The notes beneath the pieces are model-generated. The model was not told the DNA's origin and made no database searches. It worked only from the letters and a program-made list of their open reading frames with translations. From assembly GCA_041166745.1 (NCBI GenBank), contig JBEEGH010000011.1, positions 62,001-126,000 of the forward strand: a stretch of 64,000 bases of DNA, written 5' to 3'. A program made the position numbers and the translations under genes. Numbering within the stretch: position 1 is the first letter of the stretch; each line of letters begins with the position of its first letter. This DNA is from DASUCS01 sp041166745 (GTDB taxonomy: Bacteria > Actinomycetota > Acidimicrobiia > Acidimicrobiales > JACDCH01). Shown here in pieces: positions 63,219-64,000 of the stretch.

Positions 63219-64000
63219 ATGAGCCTTTACAAGCGGCTCCATGAGGTCCAAGGCAGCGGTGCCGCGGCGGCAGGCGGCCGTCGACGCGACCCGGTGCTCG
63301 ACGAGCTCAGGCAGAAGATCCATCACCATCTGATCGACGAACTCGGTCCGATCCTCTACGACAAGCGGTTGTCGGAGGAAGACCTCCGCCGTCGTGTCCA
63401 CGAGCAACTGCATGCCGCGCTCGCGCAAGAGCGCGCTCCACTGTCAGCGGCCGACAAGGCGCAGCTGATCCAAGACGTCTCCGACGACATCCTCGGCTAC
63501 GGGCCGATCGATCGTCTCCTCAAGGACGACGACGTCACCGAAGTCATGGTGAACGGTCCCGAGTCGGTGTACACCGAGCGCGCCGGCCGCATCGAGAAGA
63601 CGAGCGCGAGCTTCGTCGACGAGACCCACCTTCGCCGCATCATCGACAAGATCGTCGGCCAGGTCGGTCGCCGCATCGACGAGTCGACGCCGATGGTCGA
63701 CGCCCGCCTGCCAGACGGCTCCCGTGTGAACGCGGTGATCCATCCGCTCGCGATCGGCGGACCGTTCCTCACCATTCGTAAGTTCTCCAAGGACCCGTAC
63801 CAGATCGACGATCTCATCCGGTTCGGAACGCTCAACGCGCACGCGGCTCGCTTCATGCAGGCCTGCGTGGTCGGTCGTCTGAACGTGATCGTCTCCGGCG
63901 GTACCGGCACCGGTAAGACCACGACCCTCAACGTGCTGTCGTCGTTCATCCCGTCGGATGAGCGCATCGTCACGGTGGAAGACGCGAAGGAGCTCCAGCT
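63219..64000 (+). CDS. cpaF: Tad pilus secretion ATPase CpaF (5' part, truncated by window end)
   Basis: 260 residues visible, without stop. The N-terminal helical domain (LDELRQKIHHHLIDELGP, ILGYGPIDRLLKDDDVTEVMVNGP) and the start of the ATPase core are present: VDARLPDGSRVNAVIHPLAIGG, Walker A GGTGTGKT (227-234) and VTVEDAKEL with catalytic Glu254. It powers Flp pilus assembly. GGTGAGGAG 8 nt before the ATG is a strong ribosome site. The gene continues beyond the window; tadB, tadC and the flp pilin probably follow. Confidence 0.95.
   Translation, partial: MSLYKRLHEVQGSGAAAAGGRRRDPVLDELRQKIHHHLIDELGPILYDKRLSEEDLRRRVHEQLHAALAQERAPLSAADKAQLIQDVSDDILGYGPIDRLLKDDDVTEVMVNGPESVYTERAGRIEKTSASFVDETHLRRIIDKIVGQVGRRIDESTPMVDARLPDGSRVNAVIHPLAIGGPFLTIRKFSKDPYQIDDLIRFGTLNAHAARFMQACVVGRLNVIVSGGTGTGKTTTLNVLSSFIPSDERIVTVEDAKELQ

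Noticed and set aside
1..64000. CRISPR array, insertion sequence, prophage or integrative element
   Set aside because: No regularly spaced repeats, no transposase or integrase motifs, and no tRNA-flanking direct repeat near tRNA-Leu. The window looks like core chromosome.

Overview
The window is about 64 kb of high-GC, gene-dense DNA from an actinobacterium-like chromosome. I see no insertion sequence, prophage, CRISPR array, integrase or rRNA. The best guess for the lineage is class Acidimicrobiia or a close relative. This is an inference from an F420-type (LLM) oxidoreductase, a mycothiol-synthase-like acetyltransferase, a dissociated type II fatty acid synthase, Tad pilus genes, a PdtaR-type ANTAR regulator beside polA and rpsA, and many GTG/TTG starts. 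The order hisDCBHAF - hisI - trpE - trpC - trpB - trpA ... pdtaR - polA - rpsA follows the order I recall for Mycobacterium tuberculosis Rv1599-Rv1630, with many insertions, so this looks like an old conserved chromosome segment.

Layout. 0-15 kb: menaquinone genes (menF, menG) with a membrane adenylate cyclase; an epoxide-hydrolase-like protein; a site-2 protease; acyl-CoA synthetase, thioesterase and MaoC genes; a secreted peptidase; an LLM oxidoreductase; RlmN; a VIT/CCC1 transporter; an MshD-like acetyltransferase; and endonuclease III. 15.6-24.3 kb: histidine biosynthesis (hisDCBHAF, then hisI), a lone groES-like gene, trpE and ygfZ. 24.3-31 kb: an exported Ig/CNA-like protein, a two-component system and trpCFBA with a HIT-like gene at the end. 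31-43 kb: mixed housekeeping and stress genes (methyltransferase, DsbA-like protein, metallophosphatase, two peroxiredoxins, truncated haemoglobin, VOC proteins, a PGM1-like peptide ligase) and a Tag - ECF sigma - Ogt alkylation-repair operon. 43-47.4 kb: fabD-fabH-fabG-acpP-fabF on the minus strand. 47.7 kb: tRNA-Leu(CAA). 48.3-50.6 kb: TadE/TadG-like pseudopilins. 50.7-59.2 kb: malQ, an EamA-DUF3105 fusion, pdtaR, a HODM-like protein, polA and a methyltransferase. 59.3-64 kb: rpsA and then cpaB-cpaE-cpaF of a Tad pilus locus, with cpaF cut by the window end.

Two features of gene expression run through the whole window. First, about twenty genes that begin a transcription unit carry TANNNT (a -10 hexamer) only 6-8 nt before the start codon and have no Shine-Dalgarno sequence. 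This is the signature of leaderless mRNA. At four or five divergent gene pairs the two -10 hexamers share the same TA step. Second, genes inside operons are joined by 4-nt ATGA/GTGA/TTGA stop-start overlaps. I used both patterns to choose start codons.

The most unusual gene structures are a FabD with a C-terminal biotinyl/lipoyl-like domain that lacks the acceptor lysine, an EamA transporter fused in frame to a lipobox plus DUF3105-like domain, and an N-terminally shortened mycothiol-synthase-like protein. No complete new defence or metabolic system is evident.
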